Below are positions 44,140 to 52,737 of a stretch of DNA of 64,000 nucleotides, piece by piece. How positions within the stretch are numbered: the first letter of the stretch is position 1; every line of letters starts with the position of its first letter. Both the position numbers and the translations under genes were made by a program. The DNA lies in the NCBI RefSeq assembly GCF_000761245.1, contig NZ_AWOR01000042.1, forward strand, positions 1-64,000, given 5' to 3'. The notes beneath the pieces were generated by a model. It made no database searches. It saw only the letters and a program-made list of their open reading frames with translations, and was not told the DNA's origin. This DNA comes from Comamonas testosteroni (GTDB lineage: Bacteria > Pseudomonadota > Gammaproteobacteria > Burkholderiales > Burkholderiaceae_C).

Positions 44140-44847
44140 ATGACCCAAGCCAACTACCTCTGGGCGCCGCCGCCCGTGCAATCTCTGCCCGTGCGCGACA
44201 GCGAGCAACGCCTGCCCGTCAATCGCCTGTTCTTTGTGGGCCGCAACTACCACGCCCATGCGGTGGAGATGGGCCGTCCCGTGGACAAAAGCGTCGAACG
44301 CCCCTTCTATTTCACCAAGGCCCCGCAGACGCTGACCGACTCGGGTGCCTGCGTGGCCTATCCCTCTGAAACAGCCAACTACCACTTCGAGATGGAGCTG
44401 GTCGTGGCCATCGGCAAACCGGGCTTTCGCATTCCTGCCGACCAAGCCCATGAGTACATCTACGGCTATGCCTGCGGCCTCGACATGACGCGCCGCGACC
44501 TGCAGCTGGTGGCGCGCGACAAGGGCCGCCCCTGGGATCTGGGCAAGGATGTGGAGCAGTCCTCCGTCGCCAGCGAAATCGTGCCCATGGCCGGCAAGGT
44601 GATCGAGTCCGGCCTCATCGAGCTGAGCGTCAACGGTCAGCTCAAGCAGCAGTCCGATGTGAACAAGCTGATCTGGAACATCCGCGAAATCATTGCCGAC
44701 CTGTCCCTGTTCTATCACCTGCAACCCGGCGATCTGATCTACACGGGCACGCCCGAGGGCGTGGGTGCCGTGCTGCCCGGTGACCAGATCACAGGCCGCG
44801 TGGAAGGCGTGGGCGACATTACCCTGAATGTCGGCCAGCCCGAGTAA
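44140..44847 (+). CDS. fumarylpyruvate hydrolase (FAH family)
   Basis: Hydrolyses fumarylpyruvate to fumarate and pyruvate (235 aa). FAH-family metal site and core: LFFVGRNYHAHAVEMG, HFEMELVVAIGKPG (Glu ligands near residues 86-88), YACGLDMTRRDLQ and DLIYTGTPEGVGAV. Length is that of single-domain NagK-type enzymes. It lies between gentisate dioxygenase and maleylpyruvate isomerase, which fixes the substrate assignment better than sequence alone. Confidence 0.9.
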   Translation: MTQANYLWAPPPVQSLPVRDSEQRLPVNRLFFVGRNYHAHAVEMGRPVDKSVERPFYFTKAPQTLTDSGACVAYPSETANYHFEMELVVAIGKPGFRIPADQAHEYIYGYACGLDMTRRDLQLVARDKGRPWDLGKDVEQSSVASEIVPMAGKVIESGLIELSVNGQLKQQSDVNKLIWNIREIIADLSLFYHLQPGDLIYTGTPEGVGAVLPGDQITGRVEGVGDITLNVGQPE

Positions 44848-44859
44848 GGCGCGCAGACC

Positions 44860-45504
44860 ATGAAGCTATACAGTTTCTTTCGCAGCGGCACCTCGCACCG
44901 TCTGCGCATCGCCCTCAATCTCAAGGGCCTCACGCCCGACTACCTTCCTGTCGATCTGCGCGTGGACGAGCAGGCCGAAGTGCCTTTCAAGCGCATCAAC
45001 CCGCAAGGCCTGGTGCCTGCGCTGACGCTGGACAGCGGAGAGACGCTGATCCAGTCGCCGGCCATCATCGAATGGCTGGAAGAGCGCTACCCCACGCCCG
45101 CGCTACTGCCAGCCCCCCCCGAGGCACGCGCCCATGTGCGCGCCCTGGCGGCCATCGTGGGCTGTGATGTGCACCCCATCAACAACCGCCGCATCCTGCA
45201 GACCCTGCGCCAGCAGTTCGGAGCCGACGAGGCCGCCATCAACGCCTGGTGCGCCACCTGGATCACGGCCGGCTTCGATGCCATCGAAGCCTTGCTGGCA
45301 CAGGACGACACACGCGGGCACTTCTGCTTTGGCAAGGCGCCGAGCCTGGCTGATGTCTATCTGATTCCCCAGGTCGAGAGCGCACGCCGCTTTGGTGTGG
45401 ATCTCGCCTGCTGGCCGCTGATCAGCGCCGTCGATACGGCCTGCAGCGCCCTGCCCGCCTTTGCCCAGGCAGCACCTCTGGCCCAGCCCGACGCCCCGCA
45501 ATAG
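44860..45504 (+). CDS. maleylpyruvate isomerase, glutathione-dependent (zeta-class GST)
   Basis: A 214-aa zeta-class glutathione transferase. The N-terminal LYSFFRSGTSHRLRIALNLKGL is the zeta motif (SxxSxRVRIALxLK type, here GTSHRLRIAL), followed by NPQGLVPAL and the SPAIIEWLEERYP glutathione contact. AIVGCDVHPINNRRILQTL in the helical domain is typical of NagL-type maleylpyruvate isomerases. It is 12 bp behind fumarylpyruvate hydrolase, completing the gentisate to fumarate plus pyruvate route. Confidence 0.9.
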   Translation: MKLYSFFRSGTSHRLRIALNLKGLTPDYLPVDLRVDEQAEVPFKRINPQGLVPALTLDSGETLIQSPAIIEWLEERYPTPALLPAPPEARAHVRALAAIVGCDVHPINNRRILQTLRQQFGADEAAINAWCATWITAGFDAIEALLAQDDTRGHFCFGKAPSLADVYLIPQVESARRFGVDLACWPLISAVDTACSALPAFAQAAPLAQPDAPQ

Positions 45505-45585
45505 ACCTTTCCCCCTGCGGCCGCGCTCAGACGCGGCTGCCTGTAACGCTTTGCAGTCCCTAAAAACGCCCACCGGAGACAAACT

Positions 45586-46614
45586 GTGAAACACGAGCAA
45601 AATCAGCACAAAAACCAGTCCAAGCATACGCAAACAGCCATCAAAACCATAGCATCTGCAGCCGTTCTGCTGGCCGCAGCCGGCCAGGCACTGGCCCAGG
45701 GCGATGCGTCCGGCTATCCCAGCCGCCCTGTGACCGTGGTCACGGCATTTGCCGTGGGCAGTGGCCCCGATGCCGTGCTGCGCATCGTGGGCGAAAAGCT
45801 GGCCCAGCGCTGGAAACAGGGCGTGACCGTGGACAACCGCCCCGGCGGGGGCGGCTTTGTCGCCATCGAGTACGCGCGCCGAGCCAAGCCCGACGGCTAT
45901 ACCCTGCTGCAGCTGGACAGCGAACATATCTCCGCCCTGCCCTATCTCTACAAGAACAAGAACTTCAACACGCTGAGCCACTTCGACCCCGTGGCCCCGC
46001 TGTTCCTGACGCCCTTCTTTGTGGCCGTACCCACGAATTCACCGTGGAAGAGCATGGGGGACCTGATCAAGTCCGCCAAGGCCGAACCCGGCAGGATCAG
46101 CTATGGCTCCTGGGGCGTGGGCAGCCCCGGCCACCTTGGCGGCGAATGGCTGGACTATCTGACGGGCAGCAAGATGACCCATGTGCCTTATCGCGAGGTC
46201 AGCCAGCTGTTCACCTCGGTCGCCAACGGCGACCCGACCTGGAGCTTTGCCAGCCTGCCCTCCAGCCAGGGCATCTACAAAAGCGGCAAGATCCGCTATC
46301 TGGCCGTGGCCGCACCCAAGCGCATCGCGCAAATGCCCGACGTGCCCACGGTTGCCGAGGCGGGCGGCCCCGCCGAGCTGGATGTGAACTCCTTTGTCTC
46401 CCTGCTCAGCCCCAAGGGCGTGGACGCCGCCGTTCGCGACAAGATCCGCAGCGATGTGGTGGCCGTGCTGCAGGACCCGCAGGTCAAGGAGAAGTTCTCC
46501 ACCTTCGCCTTCCAGCCCATGAGTTTCACCGTGCCCGAGATGCAGCAATTTGCCAAGAAGAAGTCCGAGCAATACAAGCTGCTGATTGAAAAAGCCCAGA
46601 TCAGCCTGGATTGA
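45586..46614 (+). CDS. Bug-family (TctC) extracytoplasmic solute receptor
   Basis: A 342-aa periplasmic binding protein with a signal peptide (AIKTIASAAVLLAAAGQALAQG, cleaved near residue 38) and the Bug family pattern YPSRPVTVVTAFAVGSGPDAVLRIVGEKLAQRWKQGVTVDNRPGGGGFVAIEYARRAKPDGYTLLQLDS, then SYGSWGVGSPGHLGGEW. Such receptors capture carboxylates, often without a dedicated TctAB in the neighbourhood. As the last gene of the gentisate operon it probably binds an aromatic or dicarboxylic acid; the ligand is not readable from sequence. Confidence 0.85.
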   Translation: MKHEQNQHKNQSKHTQTAIKTIASAAVLLAAAGQALAQGDASGYPSRPVTVVTAFAVGSGPDAVLRIVGEKLAQRWKQGVTVDNRPGGGGFVAIEYARRAKPDGYTLLQLDSEHISALPYLYKNKNFNTLSHFDPVAPLFLTPFFVAVPTNSPWKSMGDLIKSAKAEPGRISYGSWGVGSPGHLGGEWLDYLTGSKMTHVPYREVSQLFTSVANGDPTWSFASLPSSQGIYKSGKIRYLAVAAPKRIAQMPDVPTVAEAGGPAELDVNSFVSLLSPKGVDAAVRDKIRSDVVAVLQDPQVKEKFSTFAFQPMSFTVPEMQQFAKKKSEQYKLLIEKAQISLD

Positions 46615-46668
46615 GAGCCGCCTTCGGCCGTCAAACAGATCACGCCATAGGCATACGCTCGCAACCGG

Positions 46669-46705
46669 AAAAGCCCCGTCAGCACAGGCTGCACGGGGCT
46701 TTTTT
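46669..46705 (+). terminator. intrinsic terminator of the gentisate operon
   Basis: AAAAGCCCCGT (46669-46679) and ACGGGGCTTTT (46693-46703) form an 11-bp stem with a 13-nt loop, followed by T residues; it lies 55 bp behind the Bug receptor stop. Confidence 0.85.
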
Positions 46706-46953
46706 CATTGACGCGATGCCCTTTTTCTGCGCGCCAGATCAAGAGACGCTGCACAAAAACAGCAGAGCTCCCAAGGCGCGCAAAAACGACCTCGACCCGG
46801 GGTTACACTTATTGCAAGGCGTTTCTCCGGGCTTACATCCCACCTCTAAAACGCCCGCATGCCATGAGCCCCCGCTAATAAGCGTCAGGGCTGTGCGGCA
46901 GCTCCCCGCCCAAGCCGCAGCGCCGTCTGTCTGCCAGGGCTCCATGCTGTTTT

Positions 46954-46970
46954 CACGTGACTCCACGTGA
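46954..46970. promoter_or_regulatory. tandem CACGTGA sites upstream of a secreted-protein gene
   Basis: CACGTGACTC and CACGTGATTC stand next to each other, i.e. two CACGTG palindromes spaced exactly 10 bp (one helical turn), about 30-45 bp ahead of the ATG at 46999. They could be a regulator binding site. The 46706-46998 stretch otherwise holds no gene. Confidence 0.3.
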
Positions 46971-46998
46971 TTCAGCCCCTTCAAATCGTTATAAAAAA

Positions 46999-47667
46999 AT
47001 GAACAATTCCATCAAGACTGCCATCGCTTTTTTGCTGCTTCCGCTAGCCGCAGCTTCGCAGGCAGCCGAGCCCCCTTCGCCCATTGCTGCTGCCGAGCTG
47101 TATATCCGCACTCTGGTCAATCACGACGAGCAGGCCATCGGCCAGCTCAATGACTATCTGCGTCCGGACCGCCTGCGCTCGGGCCGCAGCGCGGACTACG
47201 CCAACGCCGCCGAACTCAAGCAAGCCGACAAGGACTTCCCGCGCGAAGTCACCGACGTGGCCCTGCCCCTGTTCCCCGAGGCGCAGCGCAACGCCCTGCG
47301 TGCACCCGTGGAAAGCCTGATGAGCACGGTGCAAAAGGCGCGCCAGCAATCGCAGTGCAAGACCGTATCGGCCACCAAGCCCAAGCTCGACAAGAATGGC
47401 GTGCTCAATACCGAGGTGAAGTTCAGCTGCCAGCTGGTCAAGGCCCCCGAGACCTGGGCCGAGGGCATTCAACGCATGGTGCGCAACAAACTCAGCCTGG
47501 AGCAGGTGCAGGGCGAACTCAAGAAGCTGCAAGCCGCCTACTCGGTCCCCGCCAACCACAGCTACGAAGGTACGCTGTCTCTGGGCATGGTGCCCAAGGA
47601 CAAGGACAAGGCCTGGCGCAACGACTTCGCGAGCGAAGCCTTTGACGAAATGTTCAGCGAGCTCTAA
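46999..47667 (+). CDS. secreted hypothetical protein
   Basis: A 222-aa protein with a Sec signal peptide ([23 protein letters not shown], cleavage after residue 20). The mature part is mixed helical with a conserved-looking [33 protein letters not shown] opening and later [32 protein letters not shown] with two Cys that could pair. No family was recognised. It is a single-gene unit with its own terminator. The start chosen (46999) gives the signal peptide directly; an earlier in-frame ATG at 46957 would add an unlikely N-tail. Confidence 0.72.
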   Translation: MNNSIKTAIAFLLLPLAAASQAAEPPSPIAAAELYIRTLVNHDEQAIGQLNDYLRPDRLRSGRSADYANAAELKQADKDFPREVTDVALPLFPEAQRNALRAPVESLMSTVQKARQQSQCKTVSATKPKLDKNGVLNTEVKFSCQLVKAPETWAEGIQRMVRNKLSLEQVQGELKKLQAAYSVPANHSYEGTLSLGMVPKDKDKAWRNDFASEAFDEMFSEL

Positions 47668-47682
47668 TAGCACCTGAGAACG

Positions 47683-47710
47683 GCAAAAGGGCCCGAGTGG
47701 GCCCTTTTGC
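47683..47710 (+). terminator. intrinsic terminator behind the secreted-protein gene
   Basis: GCAAAAGGGCCC (47683-47694) and GGGCCCTTTTGC (47699-47710) make a perfect 12-bp stem with loop GAGT, followed by ATTTTGC. Confidence 0.88.
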
Positions 47711-47879
47711 ATTTTGCCGCCGCAGGTACTGCAGCCATGCCTGCACGACAGGCTCCAAAGCGCTGGCAGACATAGCATCCACTTGTGCACATTTGCACAC
47801 CCTATGTGCAGTGTTTGCTATTGCTACGGCAAATCCGCACACATACCATGAGGAACGAATTCACCAACGGAGACACCTC

Positions 47880-49403
47880 ATGAACGCACCGACTTCCGCC
47901 AAGGTTCTGGCGCCCACGGTCAAGCTGCTCATCAACGGGCAGATGGTCGAATCCAAAACCACCCAGTGGCGCGACGTGGTCAACCCTGCGACGCAGGAAG
48001 TGCTGGCGCGCGTACCGTTCGCCACGCCCGACGAGGTCAACGCCGCCGTGGCCAATGCCAAGCAAGCGTTCAAGACCTGGAAAAAGACGCCCATCGGCGC
48101 ACGCGCCCGCATCTTTCTGAAGCTGCAGCAGCTGATCCGCGAGAACATGAAGGAGCTGGCCGCCCTGCTGACGGCCGAACAGGGCAAGACCCTGCCCGAC
48201 GCCGAAGGCGATGTCTTCCGTGGCCTGGAAGTCGTGGAGCACGCGGCCAGCATCGGCAATCTGCAACTGGGCGAGCTGGCCAACAATGTGGCCAACGGTG
48301 TCGACACCTATACGCTGAACCAGCCGCTGGGCGTGTGTGCAGGCATCACGCCCTTCAACTTCCCGGCCATGATTCCGCTGTGGATGTTCCCCATGGCGAT
48401 CGCCACGGGCAATACCTTCATCCTCAAGCCTTCCGAGCAGGACCCCATCGTCACCATGCGTCTGGCCGAGCTGGCACTGGAAGCCGGCGTGCCCCCTGGC
48501 GTGCTCAACGTCATCCACGGCGGCGAAGACGTGGTCAACGCCATCTGCGACCACCCCGATATCAAGGCCATCAGCTTTGTGGGCTCGACCAAGGTCGGCA
48601 CCCATGTCTACAACCGCGCCAGCCTCAACGGCAAGCGCGTGCAATGCATGATGGGTGCCAAGAACCACGCCATCGTCATGCCCGACGCCAACAAGGAGCA
48701 GTCGCTCAACGCCCTGCTGGGCGCGGCCTTCGGTGCGGCCGGCCAGCGCTGCATGGCGGTCTCGGTAGCCGTTCTGGTGGGAGAAGCCCGTAACTGGATT
48801 CCCGATCTGGTGGCCAAGTCCAAGACCCTCAAGGTCAATGGCGGCACCGAGCCCGGCACCGATGTCGGCCCTCTGGTGAGCTGCGCGGCCCTGTCGCGTG
48901 TCGAAAGCCTGATCGAGTGCGGTCTGGCCGACGGCGCCACGCTGGAGCTGGACGGCCGCAAACCCGAGGTGGCCGGCTATGCCAAGGGCAATTTTGTCGG
49001 CCCCACCGTCTTCAGCGGCGTCAAGCCCGGCATGAGCATCTACGAGCAGGAAATCTTCGGCCCCGTGCTGTGCCTGGTCGCTGCCGAGGACATCGATCAG
49101 GCCATCGAGTTCATCAATGCCAACCCCAATGGCAACGGCACGGCCATCTTCACCCAATCGGGTGCGGCCGCGCGCAAGTTCCAGGAAGAGATCGATGTGG
49201 GTCAGGTCGGCATCAATGTGCCTATCCCCGTGCCCGTGCCGCTGTTCTCGTTCACGGGCAGCCGTGCCTCCAAGCTGGGCGACCTGGGCCCCTACGGCAA
49301 GCAGGTGGTCATGTTCTACACCCAGACCAAGACCATCACGGCACGCTGGTTCGACGACAGCACCACCAGCCACGGCGTGAATACCACCATCAGCCTGAAG
49401 TAA
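47880..49403 (+). CDS. mmsA: methylmalonate-semialdehyde dehydrogenase (CoA-acylating)
   Basis: Aldehyde dehydrogenase (507 aa) of the MmsA type that converts methylmalonate semialdehyde plus CoA and NAD to propionyl-CoA and CO2 in valine breakdown. Seen: the cofactor-binding [52 protein letters not shown], and the active-site Cys in [14 protein letters not shown]. MmsA-specific [21 protein letters not shown] is present. The first part of the cluster; the start at 47880 has GGAGACACCTC just upstream. Related mmsB lies 3.3 kb downstream in the same direction. Confidence 0.94.
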   Translation: MNAPTSAKVLAPTVKLLINGQMVESKTTQWRDVVNPATQEVLARVPFATPDEVNAAVANAKQAFKTWKKTPIGARARIFLKLQQLIRENMKELAALLTAEQGKTLPDAEGDVFRGLEVVEHAASIGNLQLGELANNVANGVDTYTLNQPLGVCAGITPFNFPAMIPLWMFPMAIATGNTFILKPSEQDPIVTMRLAELALEAGVPPGVLNVIHGGEDVVNAICDHPDIKAISFVGSTKVGTHVYNRASLNGKRVQCMMGAKNHAIVMPDANKEQSLNALLGAAFGAAGQRCMAVSVAVLVGEARNWIPDLVAKSKTLKVNGGTEPGTDVGPLVSCAALSRVESLIECGLADGATLELDGRKPEVAGYAKGNFVGPTVFSGVKPGMSIYEQEIFGPVLCLVAAEDIDQAIEFINANPNGNGTAIFTQSGAAARKFQEEIDVGQVGINVPIPVPVPLFSFTGSRASKLGDLGPYGKQVVMFYTQTKTITARWFDDSTTSHGVNTTISLK

Positions 49404-49410
49404 GCCGGCC

Positions 49411-49959
49411 ATGAAACCCGACAGTGCAGCCCTGCCTCTTGCCAGGCCCGGGCTGCGCTGTGCGGCTTTGCCGATGATGGCAGGCATGTACGCTCAAGAA
49501 TTGTCACGCTCCCCCCGCCTGCGCCCGGCCGCAAATACCTCTCACAGCCCCGCACGGCGGCTGACCCGTCTGTGCGCCCTGGCAGCCGGCAGCCTGCTGA
49601 TTGCCCATCTGCCTGTGGCCTCGGCCCAGGACAGCGAACCGGCCCCGTTGCACTGCCCCGCAGATCAGCCACTGTCTCTTGCCTGCCTTGAGCAACAGGC
49701 CCAGGTCATTGAGCGGGGCATGCAGGTGCTCTACCTGTACCTGCAGCGCCAGCTGCCGCAGGCCAGCGCCCAGGCCCTGCAGACCGAGCAGGACGACTGG
49801 ACACAGCAGCGCGACCGGCGCTGTCAGCCCAATGGCTACGTCCATGAAGCCGAAGACATGGCTGCCTGCCGCATCGGCATGGCCTTGAGCCGGGTCAAGG
49901 CCTTCAAGAACCAGTGGTATCCGCTGGCAAAGAACGCACAGGGTGAAAAGCAGCCATGA
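49411..49959 (+). CDS. LprI-like (DUF1311) periplasmic protein
   Basis: A 182-aa protein with a hydrophobic export segment (RLTRLCALAAGSLLIAHLPVASAQDS, ending near residue 73) after an unusually long N-terminal tail, so the true start could be one of the Mets at codons 22-26. The mature region has the DUF1311/LprI pattern with paired Cys: LHCPADQPLSLACLEQQAQVIERGMQVLYLYLQRQ, EQDDWTQQRDRRCQPNGY and MAACRIGMALSRVKAF. LprI relatives include lysozyme inhibitors. Its stop overlaps the next gene of the same family in ATGA. Confidence 0.68.
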   Translation: MKPDSAALPLARPGLRCAALPMMAGMYAQELSRSPRLRPAANTSHSPARRLTRLCALAAGSLLIAHLPVASAQDSEPAPLHCPADQPLSLACLEQQAQVIERGMQVLYLYLQRQLPQASAQALQTEQDDWTQQRDRRCQPNGYVHEAEDMAACRIGMALSRVKAFKNQWYPLAKNAQGEKQP

Positions 49960-50447
49960 ACCGGGCAAACCCATATCACTTGCGCCAGCAGGCCAGCCCG
50001 GGCTGCGATGATGCGGGCATGACGATCCGCATTCAGAAAATCAGGCAACTGCGGCCTGCGAGCATTGACACCAAATTGCTTGCTGCTCTTTTTATTGCAG
50101 CAAGCTTGAGCCAGCAAGCCCTGGCCCAGGCCGGCGCCGACTGCGTGCCCGGCGGCACCACGGCCCAGACCAATGCCTGCGCCATCAAGGACTTCCAGCA
50201 AGCCGACACCGACCACCAGATTCTCTATGGCGATGTGATGCGCGCGCTATCGGCCCATGAGCGCCCCGCCCTGCGCAAGGAGCAAGGCGAATGGAGCCGT
50301 CAGCGCATTACCCAGTGCAAGCAGGCCACGAAGGCCTTTGAAGCGCAGCCCGACTGGCCCAGCCGCTACCACGGCTGTCTGGTGCAGCAGATCACGGCCC
50401 GCGATGCGACTCTCAAACGCTGGCTGCACCAAGGGCCGCCGGACTGA
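49956..50447 (+). CDS. LprI-like (DUF1311) periplasmic protein, second copy
   Basis: A 163-aa relative of the preceding protein: signal peptide KLLAALFIAASLSQQALAQ (mature part begins near residue 60) and LprI pattern CVPGGTTAQTNACAIKDFQQADTDHQILYGDVMRALSAHERPALRKEQGEWSRQRITQCKQ with matching Cys positions. The ATG at 49956 overlaps the previous stop by ATGA and is kept; a Met at 50019 would give a tidier signal peptide. The two genes look like a tandem duplication that has diverged. The role is unknown; lysozyme inhibition is possible. Confidence 0.68.
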   Translation: MNRANPYHLRQQASPGCDDAGMTIRIQKIRQLRPASIDTKLLAALFIAASLSQQALAQAGADCVPGGTTAQTNACAIKDFQQADTDHQILYGDVMRALSAHERPALRKEQGEWSRQRITQCKQATKAFEAQPDWPSRYHGCLVQQITARDATLKRWLHQGPPD

Positions 50448-50501
50448 ACTGCAAAGCCGTCAGGGGCCAGAAGACGAGCAGAACAAAAAAGGAGACATGA
50501 A

Positions 50502-51668
50502 ATGGACTTTGAACTCAGCGAAGATCAACGCGCTTTTGCCGATACCGCCCGTGCTTTTGCGCAAGCCGAGCTGGCGCCGCATGCGGCCGAGTGGGACCGC
50601 GAGCACATCTTCCCGCGCGAGGCGATTGCCAAGGCCGGCGAGCTGGGCTTCTGCGGCCTCTATGCTCCGGAGAGCATCGGCGGCCTGGCCCTGCCACGAC
50701 TCGATGCAACGCTGGTATTCGAAGAAATGGCGGCCGTCGATCCATCGACCACGGCCTTCATCACCATCCACAATATGGCGACCTGGATGCTGGGCAACTG
50801 GGCCACCGATGCCGTGCGCGCCGAATGGGGCGAGCAGCTCACCAGCGGCAGCAAGCTGGCCAGCTACTGCCTGACGGAGCCCGGTGCGGGTTCGGACGCG
50901 GCCTCGCTCAAGACCCGGGCCGAGCTGGTGGGCAACGAGTACATCGTCAACGGCAGCAAAGCCTTCATCAGCGGCGCGGGCAGCACCGATGTGCTGGTAC
51001 TGATGGCAAGAACCGGAGATGCCGGCTCCGGGGCTTCGGGCATTTCGGCCTTTGTCGTGCCGGCCGACGCGGCCGGCGTGAGCTATGGCAAAAAGGAAGA
51101 GAAGATGGGCTGGAACAGCCAGCCCACGCGCGTCATCAGCTTCGACAATGTCCGCATTCCCGCGCACAACCTGCTGGGCCGCGAGGGCGAAGGCTTCAAG
51201 ATCGCCATGAAGGGCCTTGACGGAGGGCGCATCAATATCGCCACCTGCTCGGTGGGCGCTGCCCAGGGCGCGCTGACCCAGGCCCAGCACTACATGCAGG
51301 AGCGCAAGCAGTTCGGCAAGGCCATCGCGAGCTTCCAGGCCCTGCAGTTCAAGCTCGCCGACATGGCGACCGAGCTGGTTGCAGCCCGGCAGATGGTGCG
51401 GCTGGCGGCCTCCAAGCTGGATGCAGGCGCGCGCGACGCATCTACCTACTGCGCGATGGCCAAGCGCTTTGCCACCGATGCCGGCTTCATGGTCTGCAAC
51501 GAGGCCCTGCAGCTGCATGGCGGCTACGGCTATATCCGCGAGTACCCGCTGGAGCGCCTGATGCGCGACGCCCGCGTGCACCAGATTCTGGAAGGCACGA
51601 ACGAAATCATGCGCGTCATCATTGCCAGGCGCATGCTGGAGGGTGATGCACCGGAGGTCATTCGCTAA
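50502..51668 (+). CDS. acyl-CoA dehydrogenase, probably isobutyryl-CoA dehydrogenase
   Basis: FAD-dependent acyl-CoA dehydrogenase (388 aa). Motifs in order: MDFELSEDQRAFADTARAF, YCLTEPGAGSDAASLKTRAELVGNEYIVNGSKAFISGAG (substrate/FAD binding, residues 121-160), QFGKAIASFQALQFKLADMATEL and the C-terminal LHGGYGYIREYPLERLMRDARVHQILEGTNEIMRVIIAR. The catalytic Glu lies in the LEGTNEIMR region as in short-chain enzymes. Placed between mmsA and mmsB it most likely oxidises isobutyryl-CoA in valine catabolism; substrate is inferred from context. Confidence 0.87.
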   Translation: MDFELSEDQRAFADTARAFAQAELAPHAAEWDREHIFPREAIAKAGELGFCGLYAPESIGGLALPRLDATLVFEEMAAVDPSTTAFITIHNMATWMLGNWATDAVRAEWGEQLTSGSKLASYCLTEPGAGSDAASLKTRAELVGNEYIVNGSKAFISGAGSTDVLVLMARTGDAGSGASGISAFVVPADAAGVSYGKKEEKMGWNSQPTRVISFDNVRIPAHNLLGREGEGFKIAMKGLDGGRINIATCSVGAAQGALTQAQHYMQERKQFGKAIASFQALQFKLADMATELVAARQMVRLAASKLDAGARDASTYCAMAKRFATDAGFMVCNEALQLHGGYGYIREYPLERLMRDARVHQILEGTNEIMRVIIARRMLEGDAPEVIR

Positions 51669-51699
51669 GCTGCTGCCATCATGCAACGCAAGGACTGTC

Positions 51700-52227
51700 A
51701 TGCCCGCCAAACCCATCGCCCCTGAAACCCTGCAGCTCATAGACGCCGTGCGCGATGCGCTGCAAGATTGCACAGCCGTGGAAGAGAAGACCATGTTCGG
51801 CTGCCATGTGTTCATGGTCGACGGCAAGATGTGCCTGGGCGTGGAAAACGACGAGTTGCTGGTGCGCCTGCCCCCCGCCAGTCATGCGCAGATTGCGGAG
51901 ATGCCGGGCGTACGCCCGCTGTCCTCGCGCGGACTGATGGACGGCTACTTTCTCGTCGGCCCCACGGCCTACGCCAGGCGTGAACAGTGGCAGCACTGGA
52001 TCAGCGAAGCCCTGGCCTTCAACCCGTTGGCAAAGGCCACGCCAAAGCGCAAGACCGGCAGCAAGACCGGAAGCAAGGCCAGCAGCGAGACCGATAGCAA
52101 GAAGCCGGGCGATGGAGAAAGCCCAGCCGGTCAAGGCACCAGCAGCGGGCGCAGGCGCACCAGGGCAGCCCCGAAACCGGCTGATGCCGACGCTGCCGGA
52201 AAGCACCCTATTTTCGACAGCGAATAA
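51700..52227 (+). CDS. TfoX N-terminal-domain protein
   Basis: A 175-aa protein. Residues about 10-105 are a TfoX/Sxy N-terminal domain: AVRDALQDCTAVEEKTMFGCHVFMVDGKMCLGVENDELLVRLPPASHAQIAE and MPGVRPLSSRGLMDGYFLVG. The tail is low-complexity Lys/Ser/Thr/Gly (SKTGSKASSETDSKKPG), not conserved in type. These proteins are often of unknown role and related to the competence regulator TfoX. AAGGA stands 6 nt before the ATG. It follows the acyl-CoA dehydrogenase by 31 bp. Confidence 0.82.
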   Translation: MPAKPIAPETLQLIDAVRDALQDCTAVEEKTMFGCHVFMVDGKMCLGVENDELLVRLPPASHAQIAEMPGVRPLSSRGLMDGYFLVGPTAYARREQWQHWISEALAFNPLAKATPKRKTGSKTGSKASSETDSKKPGDGESPAGQGTSSGRRRTRAAPKPADADAAGKHPIFDSE

Positions 52228-52245
52228 GCACAAAGGACTGACCTC

Positions 52246-52665
52246 ATGGCCATACGCATAGTCCAGCTAGGCAGCGAACGCGTCCCTGACGAGGGTCTGC
52301 GCATAGGTACGGTGCGCAGACCGCCGCGCGGGGTGCCCAAGGCCGAGTTCGCCAGTCGCAACTACTACGACTGCTGGTACCCGGAGCTCTCGCCCGAGGT
52401 GGAGCTGATGCAGCAGGCCCTGGAGGCCATCAAGCTTCGCATGGCCGGCCAGCAGGCACAGGCCGACAAGCTCTGGAAGCAGTTTGAAAAGCAGTTCCGC
52501 AAGCAACTGGCCGAGCCCGCCGCCGATCGCACCCTGGGCCTGCTCGCAGCCTTGTCGCACAGCTGCGCCTTTTCTCTGGGCTGCTACTGCGACGACGAGG
52601 CGCATTGTCACCGCAGCATCTTGCGCAGCCTGCTCGCTGACAAGGGTGCCATTTTCAAGAATTAA
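52246..52665 (+). CDS. DUF488 family protein
   Basis: A 139-aa DUF488 protein: VQLGSERVPDEGLRIGTVRRPPRGVPKAEFASRNYYDCWYPELSPEVELM at the N-terminus and HSCAFSLGCYCDDEAHCHRSILRSLLADKG at the C-terminus, where the Cys/His cluster GCYCDDEAHCHR is typical of the family. Function unknown. It sits 18 bp behind the TfoX-domain gene and 72 bp before mmsB, so it is likely a passenger in the valine operon. Confidence 0.83.
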   Translation: MAIRIVQLGSERVPDEGLRIGTVRRPPRGVPKAEFASRNYYDCWYPELSPEVELMQQALEAIKLRMAGQQAQADKLWKQFEKQFRKQLAEPAADRTLGLLAALSHSCAFSLGCYCDDEAHCHRSILRSLLADKGAIFKN

Positions 52666-52737
52666 GCGAAAAACCGATCAATCGCTTATGGGTAAAGCGC
52701 TAGACGCCATCAATTCAATAACAGCAAGGAGACAGAC

